A stretch of DNA of 64,000 nt, taken from positions 8,631,501 to 8,695,500 of the forward strand of contig NC_092798.1 in NCBI RefSeq assembly GCF_918797505.1, given 5' to 3'. The position numbers and the translations under genes are program-made. Of the stretch, positions 31,301 to 41,875 are shown in pieces. The first letter of the stretch is position 1. Each line of letters opens with the position of its first letter. The notes below the pieces were generated by a model. It made no database searches and was not told the origin of the DNA. It saw nothing but the letters and a program-made list of their open reading frames with translations. The DNA comes from Bemisia tabaci (Eukaryota > Arthropoda > Insecta > Hemiptera > Aleyrodidae).

Positions 31301-34300
31301 GAGTACCCGCTTTGATTCTAGGATATCCTAGTCGGGAACAACCTAGAAAGAAGCCAATCAGAAAATGGACTATCCAGCTCCAATGCCTTTTTATACGGCG
31401 ATCCGTGGATAGTCCATTTTCTGATTGGTCACACGATTTGAAACGTGCAATAACACGTCCATCAGGGAAGCATTGGAGGGATTTTAGAGGTAAATTTCTT
31501 GAAAACCTGCTGATTTACTATTTCCGAAACTTTAAAAGTCCAAAGATCAGAGCACTAAAATGCTGATTAAAGTGATGGAACTTTTAAAAAACTGGCTGAA
31601 ATTCAAGGAATAGCAGACTACCGGCAACGGCAGCGGCATCTCCCATATTTCAACACTCGTAATTTTGAACGATATGGACGAGCGAATAGTACATTTTTGG
31701 TGATGCGAGTGCCCACTTTGATTCTGGATCATCCTATTCCCGCCTCCTTAAGGTGTTGAAAAATAAGATGTTTTTTATCGTGGCTATCATGCCGACTGGA
31801 TTGGACGAATGGGTAGTTGTCACGACATGAAATGGTTTACTTTTCTACCGTAGTGTTTAAGTCTCTGAACTTTCAGGTTTGTTCCTGATTCATTAAATTC
31901 CCTATGCAGATGAATGTTTTTATAGATAAGCTTAAAATATAGTCCAAATCGACCACATGTTGCATTTTGGAACTACAATTCCTGGCTCAGCTCAGAGACG
32001 ACTCATGTGCTATTAGTTTCCTTACGCACATGCGTGTTTTTACGAATGAGCCAGAACTTGTAGTTCCTAATTGCAAAATGTAGCCCAATTTCATGGTTCA
32101 ATTGCTCATACAAGAGAAATTAGCATTCAAACATTGCTCTCGAAAAAAAAACCTTTACTTATTGTATCAATTAAGCAGAAACAATGCATTATTTCAATAT
32201 GCATCACTAAGTTATCACTACACAGATGGTGGACGGATAAGTCAGTTGTGAGATCGTGTATTTTGCGATTCACATTCCTTTCAAAATCAAAAATAGAAAT
32301 CCATTTGCAATATACGAGCAATCACTAATTTGTATGGACGACTAACTTGAACAATTTGAACAGTTGCTCCACTTGTGTCTTTGGTGTGTTTTGCCTGAAT
32401 TCAAGCTTAAATTTCTTCTCCAGCAGTTTGTCTTTTGCCAGGAGGTTCTCTTGTTTAAGCAGACATTTTGCCACGGACTCCTCCATGGACCTCACAATAT
32501 CATTCAAGGCACGGAATTCGGCCTCAGCGTTCAGCAAATCATTCCTGAAATTTTTTTTTGCAAAACTTACTCTTTATAACACGGAAGGGAACAACATTTA
32601 TCATTGGAGGCACATGATTCAGACGCTGCTATCAGCGATTCATTTCGGAGAAATCTCATATATATTCTCTTCATTATTTCTAATTCTCTTTTAAAGAAAA
32701 TTATTTTGTTTATACTTATTTCCTCCAAATGTTTCGTTTAATTGCATGTTTTTCATGTTTCAGATAAAAACCATGCAACCACTCAATCGTTCAAACTTAT
32801 GCTTGATCGCATCCCTACCTCCAATGTTTAACTATCCTCTAAAGCCGTAGATACTGCACGACCCATTGAGCAACCATTTCAACCTCAAATTGGCTTCCTA
32901 TGATGTTGGTCAACTCGTATTTTGTTTCATTTGCAAATTTTAGTCCATCAAAAATGGTTCTCAGCTAAAGAACCATAAACATAGACGAACTTTTAAAGTG
33001 TCTGTAATGCAGTCTGCCGGCCAACTAGATGAAATTTGCATGAAATTCCCTGCTCTAAACGTTGCTAGTGGTATGGTGATCGCGATCATTTACACAAACA
33101 AGAATCTCTTTCGGTCGGGAGACATTAAATTAAAATTCTTCAAATTTTTAAAAGTCGTCAAAGTCATCGTTGATACATTCAAAATATGTGTACACTGTAT
33201 AGCATAAGTGTACTAGTGTAATTACCTATTATGAAGTGATGATTGCTATACTGAAAAACTAAAGATATAAAATATGTTTGATGCACGATAGATGCAGGTT
33301 TGACCGGTTTCAGAAAAACATGCTAGCACAAAAAAACGCTTGTGAAAATATTGCACTACTTGTAAAGAATGGTATGAAGAAGGTTGTAATCATTATCAAT
33401 CTTCAACTTACATCAATATATCTTTTTTACTAAGTGAATATTAATGTTTCTTTTATTCGTTGGCCAGGAAATTCACCATGAAACGGAGAGGCGTTTTGTA
33501 GAAATGTCCCAAAATATTACAAAACATGTGTTAACGTTGTACCTTAAATTTTCCTCTTTCTTGAGTAGAGACTTGAAACGTTGATGGTATAACTGAGTCC
33601 GGGCAATGATCAGATTTTTCAAATTAATGGCTGCTTCAACTTCCAATCTGAAGAGGTATAAGTTCAGAAGTTTCTTGTCAAAATCTTGAACTCTTTCCTA
33701 AATCGTTGGATGAAATAACGAGTGAAATTGAAGAGGAAATAAATTAGAAACTTTTAATGAAATATTGTTTGAATCCTGAAATATTTCTCCTTCAAGGAAA
33801 TGTATATGCTCTCTATGTATGTTCATCATACTAACAGAACATACCTACAGGCACAAACATACATTTATCTTTTCCTCATACTCAATATGGGTTGAGTTCT
33901 AGATCTGAATGTATATATGGCAGTGTATTCATCACTTAATGGATTCAGATACTTCTAATTTTAAGTATAAATACTGCACTTTTAAAAATCGACTTTTTTC
34001 CAAACATTTGTAGGCTAATCAAGACAGGAATGTTACCATTTGTGACTAAATTATTAAGAAGTCATTTCGTTTATCATGGATAAAATACAACAGATTCAAT
34101 GATGACATTTGATGACAATCAGAGGCGTGGCGTGAATTGCGATGTATCGATTGTTATGCCATTTAAACCTATGCTAAATAATCGATTATCAAGGTGTTCG
34201 CTGCGAACACCCTGTTTATCGATCCTTTTCCATAGGTTTAAATGGCATAGCAATCGATATATCGCAAAGCACGCCACGCCGCGCCACTGATGACAATGTT

Positions 34301-37300
34301 GAAAAGTTAGTATCGTCGATGGCGAAACTTAAAGAGTGCGAATGTTTGATTCAGACGTTGGAAATCTAAGCATAAAATACCAGATTATACTTCTTTTTTT
34401 TAAAAAAAAAAAAAACAACCAACGATTTGTTTTCAACTTTCTTCGCTCATTCTAAAAAATTCACAAAAAAGTTATGAATTTTGACATTTGACACATTTTG
34501 AATAGTTTATTATTCTTTTTTTTAAGGAAATAATTTTAGAATTTCAAGAGTTGCACTGAAAAGTTCCTTTTTTATTTTGGCTTCAATTTTTATTTCAGGT
34601 GTACAACCCTTAAAAAGTCTTTAAATACTCCGTGAACTTTAAATTTTCGGAAATTATTGTTTTTGCATTACTGCCGTGGCGACTCAAACGTACCTGTAAG
34701 TTTTCGATTATTTGCAGCCATTCCTCGTCAATCTGTTTTTTGTACCGCTTCCTCCCCTCTTCAAGTTCTCTGACCTTTCTTTTCCAGTCTTCAACTGCCT
34801 TCTCTCTCTCTTCTTGCAGTTCCTCTGGAATTTTAGATAGCTGCAAAATCACACATTAAGGTTATAATCAAGGTGACCCCTAAGGGGCAAAATAGTTAAT
34901 ATAGGGTCTCAAGCAGAGAACTTAGTAATTCTGAATATCATGGAAGTTCGGTGCGTCAAGAGATACCCTACCCCTTCGTGCAACAACAGTTGCCACTCTA
35001 ACATTGTGTGAAATGTTGTGTAATTTTGAATCTTTTGCAAGTTCAAAAAGATATTTGGAAGCTTAATTGAATACATGAATTATTTCCTGAATAATTGTCT
35101 TTGAAATTTTAGATATACGAACATTTTTGATCACATACATTTTTGGCGCTAAGAGACATTAAACAAGAAAAACTCTAAATGCTATTATTAGTCTAGAATA
35201 TTCATCGACCTACTAGACTACATTTTGCAATCAGGAACTAACAATTTTTAACTCATCTGTAAAATCATTTATCTTGAAGGGGAGACTATTTGAATTGCAT
35301 TTTGCAAAAAGGAACCAAGAGTGTCCCAATGTCGCTAAGATTGTGCAAATTACATTCTTTGCAATTAAATTACTGGCATCATGCAATAACGTAAATTTAC
35401 AAAGATAATTTTCATCTTGAATTCACGCAGTTTATTCGCAGTAAAGATAAAACTTGTTTAGATGATCAATTTATACTTGCATGGTAGAAAAAATTGCACA
35501 ATCTTAGAGCCATCGCAATGCTCTTGGTTCCTCTTTGCAAAATGCAATTCAATTGTACCTCCGTTGTTCTATGGGAAGCAAAAAATATGGTGGCTCCATC
35601 TTGCAAAATATAGCACAATGAAGCAATTACAGTAAGCAGAGTCTCAAACATTTTGAAAGTAATCCTATATGATGTTTTTATTATTGTAGTCAGTCAATTT
35701 TCTTCGATAAAGGCTTTACCATACCACTTCCTCCAATGGCGGGACGTCCTTCTTCAAGAGGTCCTCCCACCGCACCTCCAAAACACCATCCATCATTTTC
35801 ACCAAAGCGTTTTCTCGGAATGAGTCCGTGGCGTACTGAAGCTGAAGTTTACTCTCGTCAGTTTTCTGCTTCCGAGTGTAGATCGTTTTTTTCTGCTCAG
35901 GAGGTTTACTCTTTATCTGGAAAACAATGCACAACACAATGATGGAAACTGGAGGGTACGTTCCCTGGCCTCTACGCGGCCAACCCCTCAGAGGGCGTTC
36001 CGCGCTATCTGAGGCCCACTCCGCGGGTCCCCGTGAGTTAATGTAAATAGAGCGGGCCTATCTATAGATCATCTCCCGTTTATGACCGCTAAAATTATGA
36101 AAATCAGCCCAGTAGATATTTAAAACGAATTATGACGAAAAAGGAATATTTGCATTGTTTGAACGGGAAAGTACACAATTCTATCGTACGAAATTTAAAA
36201 AATCCGGGTTTTGTTTCCAAACTCTGAATCAAACGAGCTCACTTGAGGAAAATCTTCTGTCGATAGCCGCAAAAATAAGGAAAATCGGCCCAGGAAAATT
36301 TTAGAACGAATCGTGACCAAAAATGTAAATTTAAATGGTCAGCGAGTTTACAGCAATAATGATAAAGCCACAGAAATGTATTTCTGAGTCTGTGTGACAA
36401 CTTCATTCGATTCGTGCATGTATGTGAAGTACCCCCAAAAAGTGCATTTGATTGAGGAAGGGCGGAAGAGCATCGTGGTAATCTCCTCCCTTTGAATTCT
36501 TCCTTATCATTCTTTATCAGCTCTCTAAATTTATTATGTATTTTAAAAATTCGGCAGTTCTCTCCTCTAATGGCCACTAAAAATCCTAGAAAGTTTGATG
36601 ATGAAATTTTGATGTAATATCTGTATACTTAAAATATGCAAGGCCCATGGATTGATATTCGAGATTCCTTCAAAAGGCATGACTGCAGCCCCATAGGCTT
36701 ACCTCATGAGGTGCAACTTCTAAAATTAGATGGGATTTTTCAATCTGAGTCCAGACCGGATCTTGTGGCGTTGACTCCTCTGATGGGACTAAAAGAAAAT
36801 AAATACATGATGTGAGATGGTGAAAATCAAACGGATTTCAGACCTGAGGCCTGAGGCTTCAATTTAGTAAAAAAATATAAAAAGTCTAGTGAGCAATAAA
36901 TTTCCATCAATAAATGTTCGTATGTATCAACGCAACATCGCCCAAAGGATTAAATTCGTCGAAAAAACGAGATTAGATAGAAAATCTTAAAATATTACAT
37001 TAAGTATTAATTATTGAAAATTCAATTACAAAAAGGCTCGCTACAATCGTCAAACTGACATTTCATCAATTGCATGACCTTGAAACACCCACTACCAAAA
37101 CGAGTTCTCATACATAATTGGACCGCGTTAAACAGAAAGGAACCAAGCCACATCAGCTAGAGCCAATTTTAATTGGGCAATTTAATTTTTTACATGAAAA
37201 CGATTGTGCGGATTTTCGCGCAAATTTCAGTGAAAATTCTCCATGGTACGAAGCAAATTCCTTAAAATTTTCAAAGAAATCCGAACAAACGTTCTCTAGT

Positions 37301-40300
37301 AAAAAAAATTAATTGCCCAGTTAAACTTGGCAATAGCTGATGTGGCTTGGTTCCTTTCTGTTAAACTTGGTCCAATTGCTTTCCACCACTTCCAAATCGT
37401 CACAACCATAGCACTGTTTCACATGTACAAGAGTTTTTCATGCCAAATTTTTCGTGAACCTTTCCAATTACTAGAATTTTTGCTTTCCTCTAACATTTCT
37501 ACCATTTTCGAGCCAAAGTCCGGGAGGAGGGGGGAGAGGAAGAACTCCCGAACATCGTAATTAAAAGTACTCGGGAAAAGAACGTGGATTTCTTGGTTTC
37601 TCAAAACTGATCATGCAGACTTGAAGCTCAGCTCTATGAAAATGATTCAGATTTGTGCATGTAGTACAGACATATGAGGAGCATCCGGGAACAGTATTGT
37701 GGCTTCCCAATAATAATTTATCGTTCTGCGAGAAAAGGGTTTCTTCTCCGCGGAGGATGTACGCGGTATGTACAAAGAGCATAATTTCTGGACTAGGTAA
37801 GTAGTAGGACTAATAAATCAATTTTAAGTTTTTCGTTTCTTAAGGTGATTCGATGGACGCCATATTTTGTGTCAAAACGACATGAGATATATTGCATCGA
37901 TTGGTTCCATTTTTTCAGCTACTTGTCATTTTTCTCGAATTTTGAGATTACAATTTTGTTGCCCGGAGACTATAGAATTCACTTACCAATTTTCACAAAC
38001 AAATTCAACGTATTAAGGGCATGGTTTTTTTAGAGGAAAAATGTAGCATTCGACACTGATATCAAAACACTGCGACTGCGAAATTTTTCCTCTGAAAAAA
38101 CCACGCCTTTAATACGTTGAATTTGGTTGTCAAAATTGATATGTGAATTCTTTAGCCTCCTGGCAACAGAATTGAGATCTCAAAATATGAGAAAAATGAC
38201 AATTAGAAAAAATAGGACTGAAAAAATAGGACCAATCGATGCAATATATCGCATGTCGTTCTGACACAAAATATAGCGTCCATCGAATCACCGTAAGTCC
38301 CTTTTTCCGTGAATTATCAAAAAATGAAGAGGCCTTAATATAGGATGACGTATTATTCCTACTTTTACAAGAAGCCGCTCTTTCATACTGTATAGTTCTC
38401 AGCCGTTCGTGCTTCTCTGACATCTCTTGTAGCTCCTTCTCCTTGAGGGCAAACATTTCATCAAAACGCGCGTTGAAGTTCTTTCGCAGCTGAACAGTAG
38501 CTTCCTGCGAGCCAAAAAATTGAGAGATGAACCAACATCAGAAGAATGCCATACGAAGTATATTTTTTTTTTCAGGAGGTCGTTCAGAAATTAAAAAGAG
38601 TCCACTTGTGGACTGGGTCCTTTTCTTCAAATCTGAGCACTGGCCAGCGAAGAAAAAGGTTGGTAAAAGCAAAAGCAGCAATTAAGCCATTTAAAGCGAT
38701 GCAAACAAAAATTAGAGATGTAGTAAACAACAAAATGAAAGTATAGTAATCAAAAATCAACAAAATAAAGGAAATCAAATCTGGGCACGAAAATCAGCCC
38801 GACTGCATTTGACGTTGCCTAATTTCCTCTCGTGTTTGATTTTGTGAACAGAAATCTGAATAGACTTCATTAACTTTCTGTAAATAATTAAGAATAAACT
38901 CTCGAAACTGAAGGTTAAGAGCTTCATTTTCTCTGGAAAAATAAATATACAAGAGTAAACTAGGCAACGTCTGATGTAGTTATGCTATTCCGGTCAAATC
39001 TGTAAAATTTTTTACTCTAAAAAATTTTCATTTAAATCAACAAAATTCAGCGTTGCCAACTTGCAAGGATCACTACTGATCCGACCCGAAGTAGCCATTA
39101 ATTTCCTCGATTAAGCATAAACAGAAATGTGCAAAAAATCCTGACCTCAGTCTTACCATGAGGGAAGGGAATTCCCTCGCGGCGGCCAAGAAACTGTTCA
39201 ATTGAAGTTGGGAGCAACCGCGGAATTCTTGAAAGACTCCAGCAGGACCATGACTTGGTGGGGCTAGAATGTCGAGCTCGTCCTCAAAAGTTTTTGGAAC
39301 TTTCAGCGATTTTCCTTGCGATTTTGAGACTGCTCTTCCAAAATTGTCCTTTCTGGAAGCATAGATTGGAATATATGCACTGACGTGCTGAGGAAGAACG
39401 CTGTATGAACATTCGAATGTTGCCAAGTCTCTCGCTATTCATTGTTTATTTTTGAGGGAAGTTGTCAATATTTGAGTGGCTTGGAGGACAAGGCGCATAA
39501 GTGCAGTTTTCGAAAAAGTTGAGATAGTAAAGATTTTAAGTAAAACTAGTCTTAATGGATATGCTGTGAAAAATTCGCTCCCAAATTCCAATTATTAAGC
39601 GTAAAGCAGACAGTTTGAACTTTCTGTTCACCATAAGGATCCATGTAATTTCGAAATTTCAAACACGTATCTTTCGAAACAGCAAAAACTGCACTTATGC
39701 ACCTTGTCCTCCAAGCCTCTCATTTGTTCCATGAAATTTTTGAATATCTTAGATAAAACTGCGAATAAAAATATTGACAGTATTGCCAAGGAAAATATCC
39801 ACAAGTTCCCCAGAAAATCCGTATAGTAATCAAAGTAAATTTGGCAACGTCTGAAGGCTCATAATATGGCGTTTTTCTTGAGCACGGCAGAATAGTTATC
39901 TTAACAATAAATATAATGGATCAGTCACGCTAGTTTCAGGATCTGGTTTTGATGCTGTAACTCGTTGTATTGCGGAAAGAACAGGTTTTCTCCAAATACA
40001 GTGTGTTTCTGCGTGTGTGATAATTTGCCTTCGATTGAAGAGATATGCCAAACGCATTCCCTTGTGTCGATCAAATTGATAGCTAAACTGCGAAACAACT
40101 TATTTCCATCGTGGGTTTTCATAAGCTATTTTGTTTTTTCGAAGAGAGGAAAGTCAACTATTTAACTTAAGTCTACGAATAAAGAAGGAAAATTAAGGAA
40201 GTTCTCAAGGAATTAAAGTAACTACTTTTCAAATGAAAAAATGAAGTAGGTATGACAGAAAGTCTTATCAGATTGTACTTACGGGTTTTTCCGTAACTTG

Positions 40301-41817
40301 GCAGAATTAACTTTATCCACCATAGTTTTGTATATTATGGCTCCATAACTTAAATTATCATATAATATTAATAACCAAAATCATGTGCGATTTTTCACTG
40401 TCAGCTCAATGACACAACTCAAAAAAGTTGTACAGGAAAGTATAAATGTAAGACCCAATTTGAAGTTTTACCATGCATCAACGATGACCATGGACAAAGG
40501 AACGAGGCACCAAAGTAATTACCTTTTGGTAACGTGAGCCCACGGTTTCGTACTTTGATCCTTTGAAATTGAAAAATCCAGCTCTCTTATCTGAACAGAA
40601 TGTTTCAGCTTCGCGATAGCCTCAGAATCCGTGTAAGGTAGAGCGAAATTTTCAACCAAAAAAGAGTTCCCTATTGCCTGAAATTTGTTTAAAATAAAAT
40701 TTTAAGTATAGATTTTGCCATGAAGGGAAGTCACATCATTGAATTTTTTTAGAATAATTCGCAAAAAATCAATGATAATCAACTGACGATATCGCTTATC
40801 GAGAAGCCAATTGTGTAATTAAAGTGACGTCATTCAGAATATAAACAAACTACGATTTCAAATAAATGAAAATACTCGTTGGACCGCATTCAGCAATAAG
40901 GAAACAAGGCACATCAGCTATTGCCAAGTATAATTGGGCAATTTTATGTCCTATAAGAGAACGTTTGTTCAGATGTCATTAAAAATGTTGAGGTTTTTCC
41001 TTCGTATTATGCAGAAAATTCCCTGAAATCTGCACAAAAATCCGCGCAGCCGTTTTCATTTGAAAATTTAAACTGCCCAATTAAATTTGGCAATGGCTGA
41101 TGTGCGGCTTGGTTCATTTCTGCCTAACGCAGTCCACTTACGAAATGCATTTTTTCGAGAAAATTATATGCAAAATCTGAGAGTAAAATGGCTCACATTT
41201 TTTTAAAAAAAAATTGTATTTAATATAAGGAAATTTCGGAGGGTCTGGGGCGCCATGCAACGGCATCATACACAGAAAAAAATAAATGGTGCTGAGACAG
41301 AACCTTCTGTTTACAGGGCTAGAGGCTGTGAGAACAGAACTTCGGTCGTGGGAACAGAGTGCTCTGTCCTCATAACGGAAGCTTCTGCGACTGTTACAAA
41401 GAAGTGCATGAGGCCTGTGAACAGAACTATTTTTTTCGGTGTAAACGAGAGACTAATATACTAAAAATTGAAAAAATAAAAGAAAAAGTCACTTACTTTT
41501 AGGCACTTTCCTTTGAACTCCATGACGTCCCAGCACTTTTCAATTATGACGTCTTTCATTCTATCCCATTTGCTAATTTTGGTTTTGTAGTCCACCTGGG
41601 TCTTTTCGCGCTCCTCGGCAGACTTTTTGTAAAGCTTTTCTGTGTTTTCGCTATCCAAGTCAAACTCCGATATTGGCAGCTGCTCTTGCTCCGAGAGAGT
41701 TTCATTTTTATCGAGCAACTCTTTCAGCTGCGATTTCAAAGTTTCAAACTTGAGCAAGATGTCTTGCTTTTCATTCTCCTCGTCCGAGGTTGTAGGGTTT
41801 ATTGCTCCCTCGCCCAT
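19380..41817 (-). CDS. CFAP43: CFAP43/CFAP44-family axonemal coiled-coil protein (18 exons, 910 aa, WD40 half absent)
   Basis: Exons, in order of transcription: 41817-41497, 40677-40523, 40348-40283, 40087-39929, 38932-38875, 38504-38369, 36788-36703, 35916-35725, 34840-34694, 33697-33543, 32544-32347, 30461-30230, 29224-29072, 25857-25714, 23432-23328, 22729-22631, 20358-20171, 19518-19380. Every junction keeps phase and the sum is 911 codons. The end of exon 5 (weak GTTAAT donor), exon 3 and the acceptor of exon 16 are the least certain. The product is mostly charged coiled coil. Family marks are CWDVMEFKG then VENFALP (about residues 95-118), DPVW (about 306), MMDGVLEVRWEDLLKKDVP (about 370), KKFKLEF...VEQLFKLFK-KRPK (about 537-562), WECFCELRR (about 621) and LRMKTYPTL near the end. 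CFAP43 and CFAP44 form the tether/tether-head complex of inner dynein f in motile axonemes, in insects mainly the sperm tail. The CFAP43 assignment over CFAP44 is from recall. The N-terminal WD40 half is not encoded here. Confidence 0.82.
20540..22622. mobile_element. Large foldback element with nested palindromes, in intron 16 of the CFAP43-like gene
   Basis: Sequence from about 20,783 (ACTACACCCTAGTGAAGTTT) runs inward and is repeated in reverse up to 22,622. The left side continues outward to about 20,540 without a partner. The arms contain three diverged units of about 165 bp that each start near GTTGCCATTT (20,655, 20,828, 20,993). Further in, each side holds its own palindrome (21,212-21,425 and 21,975-22,185) centred on the GGCGCCTACAAACCTA motif. 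The centre carries another inverted repeat (21,652-21,891) and a hairpin at 21,929-21,973. Open frames inside are by-products of these repeats. The superfamily is unknown. Confidence 0.75.
21652..21891. mobile_element. Palindromic element with TCGACGGTGAAA termini
   Basis: TCGACGGTGAAAGTCGCA and its complement bound the element; the arms also pair at CATAACTCGTTTGCGG. A copy is at 46,900-47,154, and a decayed end (AGGAAGTCTGCAACACCACA) lies near 63,288. It is nested in the large foldback element. Confidence 0.65.
22773..23255. mobile_element. hAT-like GGATCC-type MITE, interrupted by another MITE
   Basis: The left part (22,773-22,928) has GACGGATCCAGGAAGTTGGC, ATGTATCGATTC and, near its far end, CAGTGTTGTCAACTAGTTGG. 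The right terminus GTTGGATCCATC resumes at 23,241 after the inserted element. Relatives are the elements at 5,938 and 44,750. Confidence 0.6.
22929..23240. mobile_element. hAT-like MITE, 312 bp, perfect TIRs and 8-bp target-site duplication
   Basis: Perfect terminal inverted repeats of 27 bases start TAGAGTCCCTTTATACTGAG. GTTGGATC flanks both sides (22,921-22,928 and 23,241-23,248). Inside, AAAGATTACA and TGTAATCTTT, and ACAAACGGGAATAAAG and its complement, also pair. It is inserted in the right terminal repeat of an older MITE. Confidence 0.85.
23539..23862. mobile_element. CAGTGGCGTGGCG-type MITE and an adjoining related palindrome
   Basis: 23,539-23,697 starts CAGTGGCGTGGCGTGCTCAG, carries TATATCGATTG and GGATCGATAAAC, and ends in CACGCCTCACC. 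A second, related unit (23,715-23,862) follows, with GGAGGGTAACGAACATCTTA, ATAATCGGTTCTTCACC and ACACGCCTTGCCAC. The ends are decayed. Confidence 0.6.
24181..24656. mobile_element. CCTTAGCACGGCAG-type MITE with a nested GGCGCC palindrome
   Basis: The left end TGCCGTGCTAAGGAAAAACG and right end TTTTCCTTAGCACGGCAG bound the element. Inside, 24,391-24,468 is a perfect-looking palindrome, GGCGCCTACAAACCTAAG to CTTAGGTTTGTAGGCGCC. Sequence near 24,485-24,600 resembles 24,265-24,380, suggesting that the insertion duplicated or converted the flank. Confidence 0.65.
24767..25693. mobile_element. Foldback element split by a LINE fragment
   Basis: GAGTCAGTTGCGCTGGTCAC at the left pairs with GTGACCAGCGCAACTGAC at the right, and the arms continue through AACTTTCTACA, TTAACAGAGATATCGCCCTT and TTTTGTTCGATCAGTGAT. 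The right arm is cut at 25,318 and resumes at 25,645. Confidence 0.75.
25319..25644 (+). mobile_element. 5'-truncated non-LTR retrotransposon fragment (RTE/Jockey-type RT C-terminus) with 12-bp TSD
   Basis: Conceptual pieces in different frames read LVWYGHVNRMTEERLPKK, LHWVPPGWRRRGHPVRGW and DDLWEDRAM, the familiar C-terminal region of insect endonuclease/reverse-transcriptase LINEs. Frameshifts and stops make it dead. It ends in an ATGT-repeat tail rather than poly(A), as RTE-clade elements often do. ACAAGAATGAAG flanks it on both sides (25,307-25,318 and 25,645-25,656), the target-site duplication of target-primed insertion. Confidence 0.8.
26359..26434. repeat. GGCGCC palindrome, 76 bp
   Basis: GGCGCCTACAAACCTAAGGG and its complement surround a centre of GCATTGCGCAATGC. 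Copies lie at 24,391, in both arms of the 20.5-kb foldback, and as a tandem form at 57.86 kb. GC-rich sequence of the same family (GGCACGGGCGGCACG) follows to about 26,480. Confidence 0.75.
26885..27290. repeat. Diverged tandem repeat, about 3-4 units of roughly 100 bp
   Basis: Each unit has a form of GTGCAGAAAAATCG, GGGTGTTTTAGTG, ATGGCAA, TGTTTTCA, GACGTCA and AACGTTGTAAAA. Units begin near 26,930, 27,040, 27,135 and, weakly, 27,240. It lies in intron 13 of the CFAP43-like gene. Confidence 0.55.
27730..28279. mobile_element. Long palindromic MITE with GGAGATGTTGCATGTGTG termini
   Basis: The arms run from GGAGATGTTGCATGTGTGAG through AACACGATGG, GAAATCAACTCCCAAGCTC, CCAAAATGGAGGGGATAT, GAGAGTCCAC and CTCCATGCAAAGATAGGGAG to a centre near 27,980, which holds a short direct repeat (GACAGGGTGCA). 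A second full copy is at 55,596-56,107 and a half copy at 59,705-59,946. Confidence 0.8.
30702..30938. mobile_element. MITE with GATCGAGTCAAT termini
   Basis: GCACAGTAGATCGAGTCAAT at the left pairs with TATTGACTCGATCCACTATG at the right. It is the same family as 15,086 and 62,422. It lies in intron 11 of the CFAP43-like gene. Confidence 0.7.
30983..31885. repeat. Double hairpin flanked by direct repeats
   Basis: 31,114-31,350 is a near-perfect palindrome of about 237 bp (CTTTCTAGGTTGTTCCCGAC to its complement). A second hairpin, 31,355-31,430, repeats the inner core (CCAATCAGAAAATGGACTAT and complement). Outside, about 30,995-31,113 and 31,749-31,885 are direct repeats (AAGGTGTTGGAAAATAA, ACTGGATTGGACGAAT, GAGTGGTTTACTT). 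The unit GATGCGAGTGCCCACTTTGATTCTGGAT between 31,697 and 31,730 is a further partial copy. Confidence 0.75.
31955..32092. mobile_element. Palindromic MITE with GCAAAATG termini
   Basis: TGTTGCATTTTGGAACTACA pairs with TGTAGTTCCTAATTGCAAAA, and CCTGGCTCA with TGAGCCAGAA. It is the same family as 6,455. Confidence 0.6.
34120..34289. mobile_element. hAT-like MITE, 170 bp, near-perfect palindrome with 8-bp TSD
   Basis: The left end CAGAGGCGTGGCGTGAATTG pairs with CACGCCACGCCGCGCCACTG; inside, ATCGATTG, CCATTTAAACCTATG and GGTGTTCGC pair with their complements around a centre near 34,204. ATGACAAT flanks it exactly (34,112-34,119 and 34,290-34,297). Related copies lie at 23.5, 55.26, 62.04 and 62.28 kb. 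Confidence 0.85.
35218..35330. mobile_element. Decayed GCAAAATG-type MITE
   Basis: GACTACATTTTGCAATCAGG and ATTGCATTTTGCAAAAAGGA face each other across about 90 bp with weak inner pairing. A further fragment with TTGGTTCCTCTTTGCAAAAT lies at 35,523-35,550. Confidence 0.45.
35945..36060. repeat. GC-rich dispersed repeat fragment
   Basis: CTGGCCTCTACGCGGCCAAC, AGGGCGTTCCGCGCT and GAGGCCC recur in the same order at 58,256-58,330 (TGGCCGCTTCGCGGCTCAAC, AAGGCGCTCCGCGCTCT, TAGGCCC). A third trace is at about 56,820. The family is unknown. Confidence 0.5.
37117..37376. mobile_element. Palindromic MITE, 260 bp, with TTGGACCGCGTTAAACAGAA terminus
   Basis: The left end TTGGACCGCGTTAAACAGAA pairs with TTCTGTTAAACTTGGTCCAA at the right; GGAACCAAGCCACATCAGCT pairs with AGCTGATGTGGCTTGGTTCC. 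The inner arms hold GGGCAATTTAATTTTTTA. Copies lie at 40,879-41,136 (complete) and 7,170-7,387 (partial). Confidence 0.8.
37841..38300. mobile_element. Long palindromic MITE with GGTGATTCGATGGACGCCAT termini
   Basis: It is a second copy of the element at 9,556-9,990, with the same termini, CCACGCC arms and inner GAATTCACTTA. It lies in intron 6 of the CFAP43-like gene; its right end is about 70 bp from exon 6 (38,369). Confidence 0.75.
39388..39891. mobile_element. CCTTAGCACGGCAG-type MITE split by a long hairpin
   Basis: The left half (39,388-39,430, GAACGCTGTATGAACATTCG) and right half (39,730-39,891, ending TTTCTTGAGCACGGCAGAAT) belong to the common family. Between them, 39,476-39,719 is a foldback: GTGGCTTGGAGGACAAGG and TAAGTGCAGTTTT pair with AAAACTGCACTTA and CCTTGTCCTCCAAGCC. 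Confidence 0.6.
40879..41136. mobile_element. Palindromic MITE, complete copy of the 37,117 family
   Basis: TTGGACCGCATTCAGCAATA at the left and CTGCCTAACGCAGTCCA at the right, with CACATCAGCTATTGCCAAG and CAATGGCTGATGTG pairing inside. It lies in intron 1 of the CFAP43-like gene. Confidence 0.75.
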
Positions 41818-41875
41818 TGACCTTCTAATATTTAAATCATTGCCGCGAGCAACCGCTTATCCTCAAAAAGAGATA

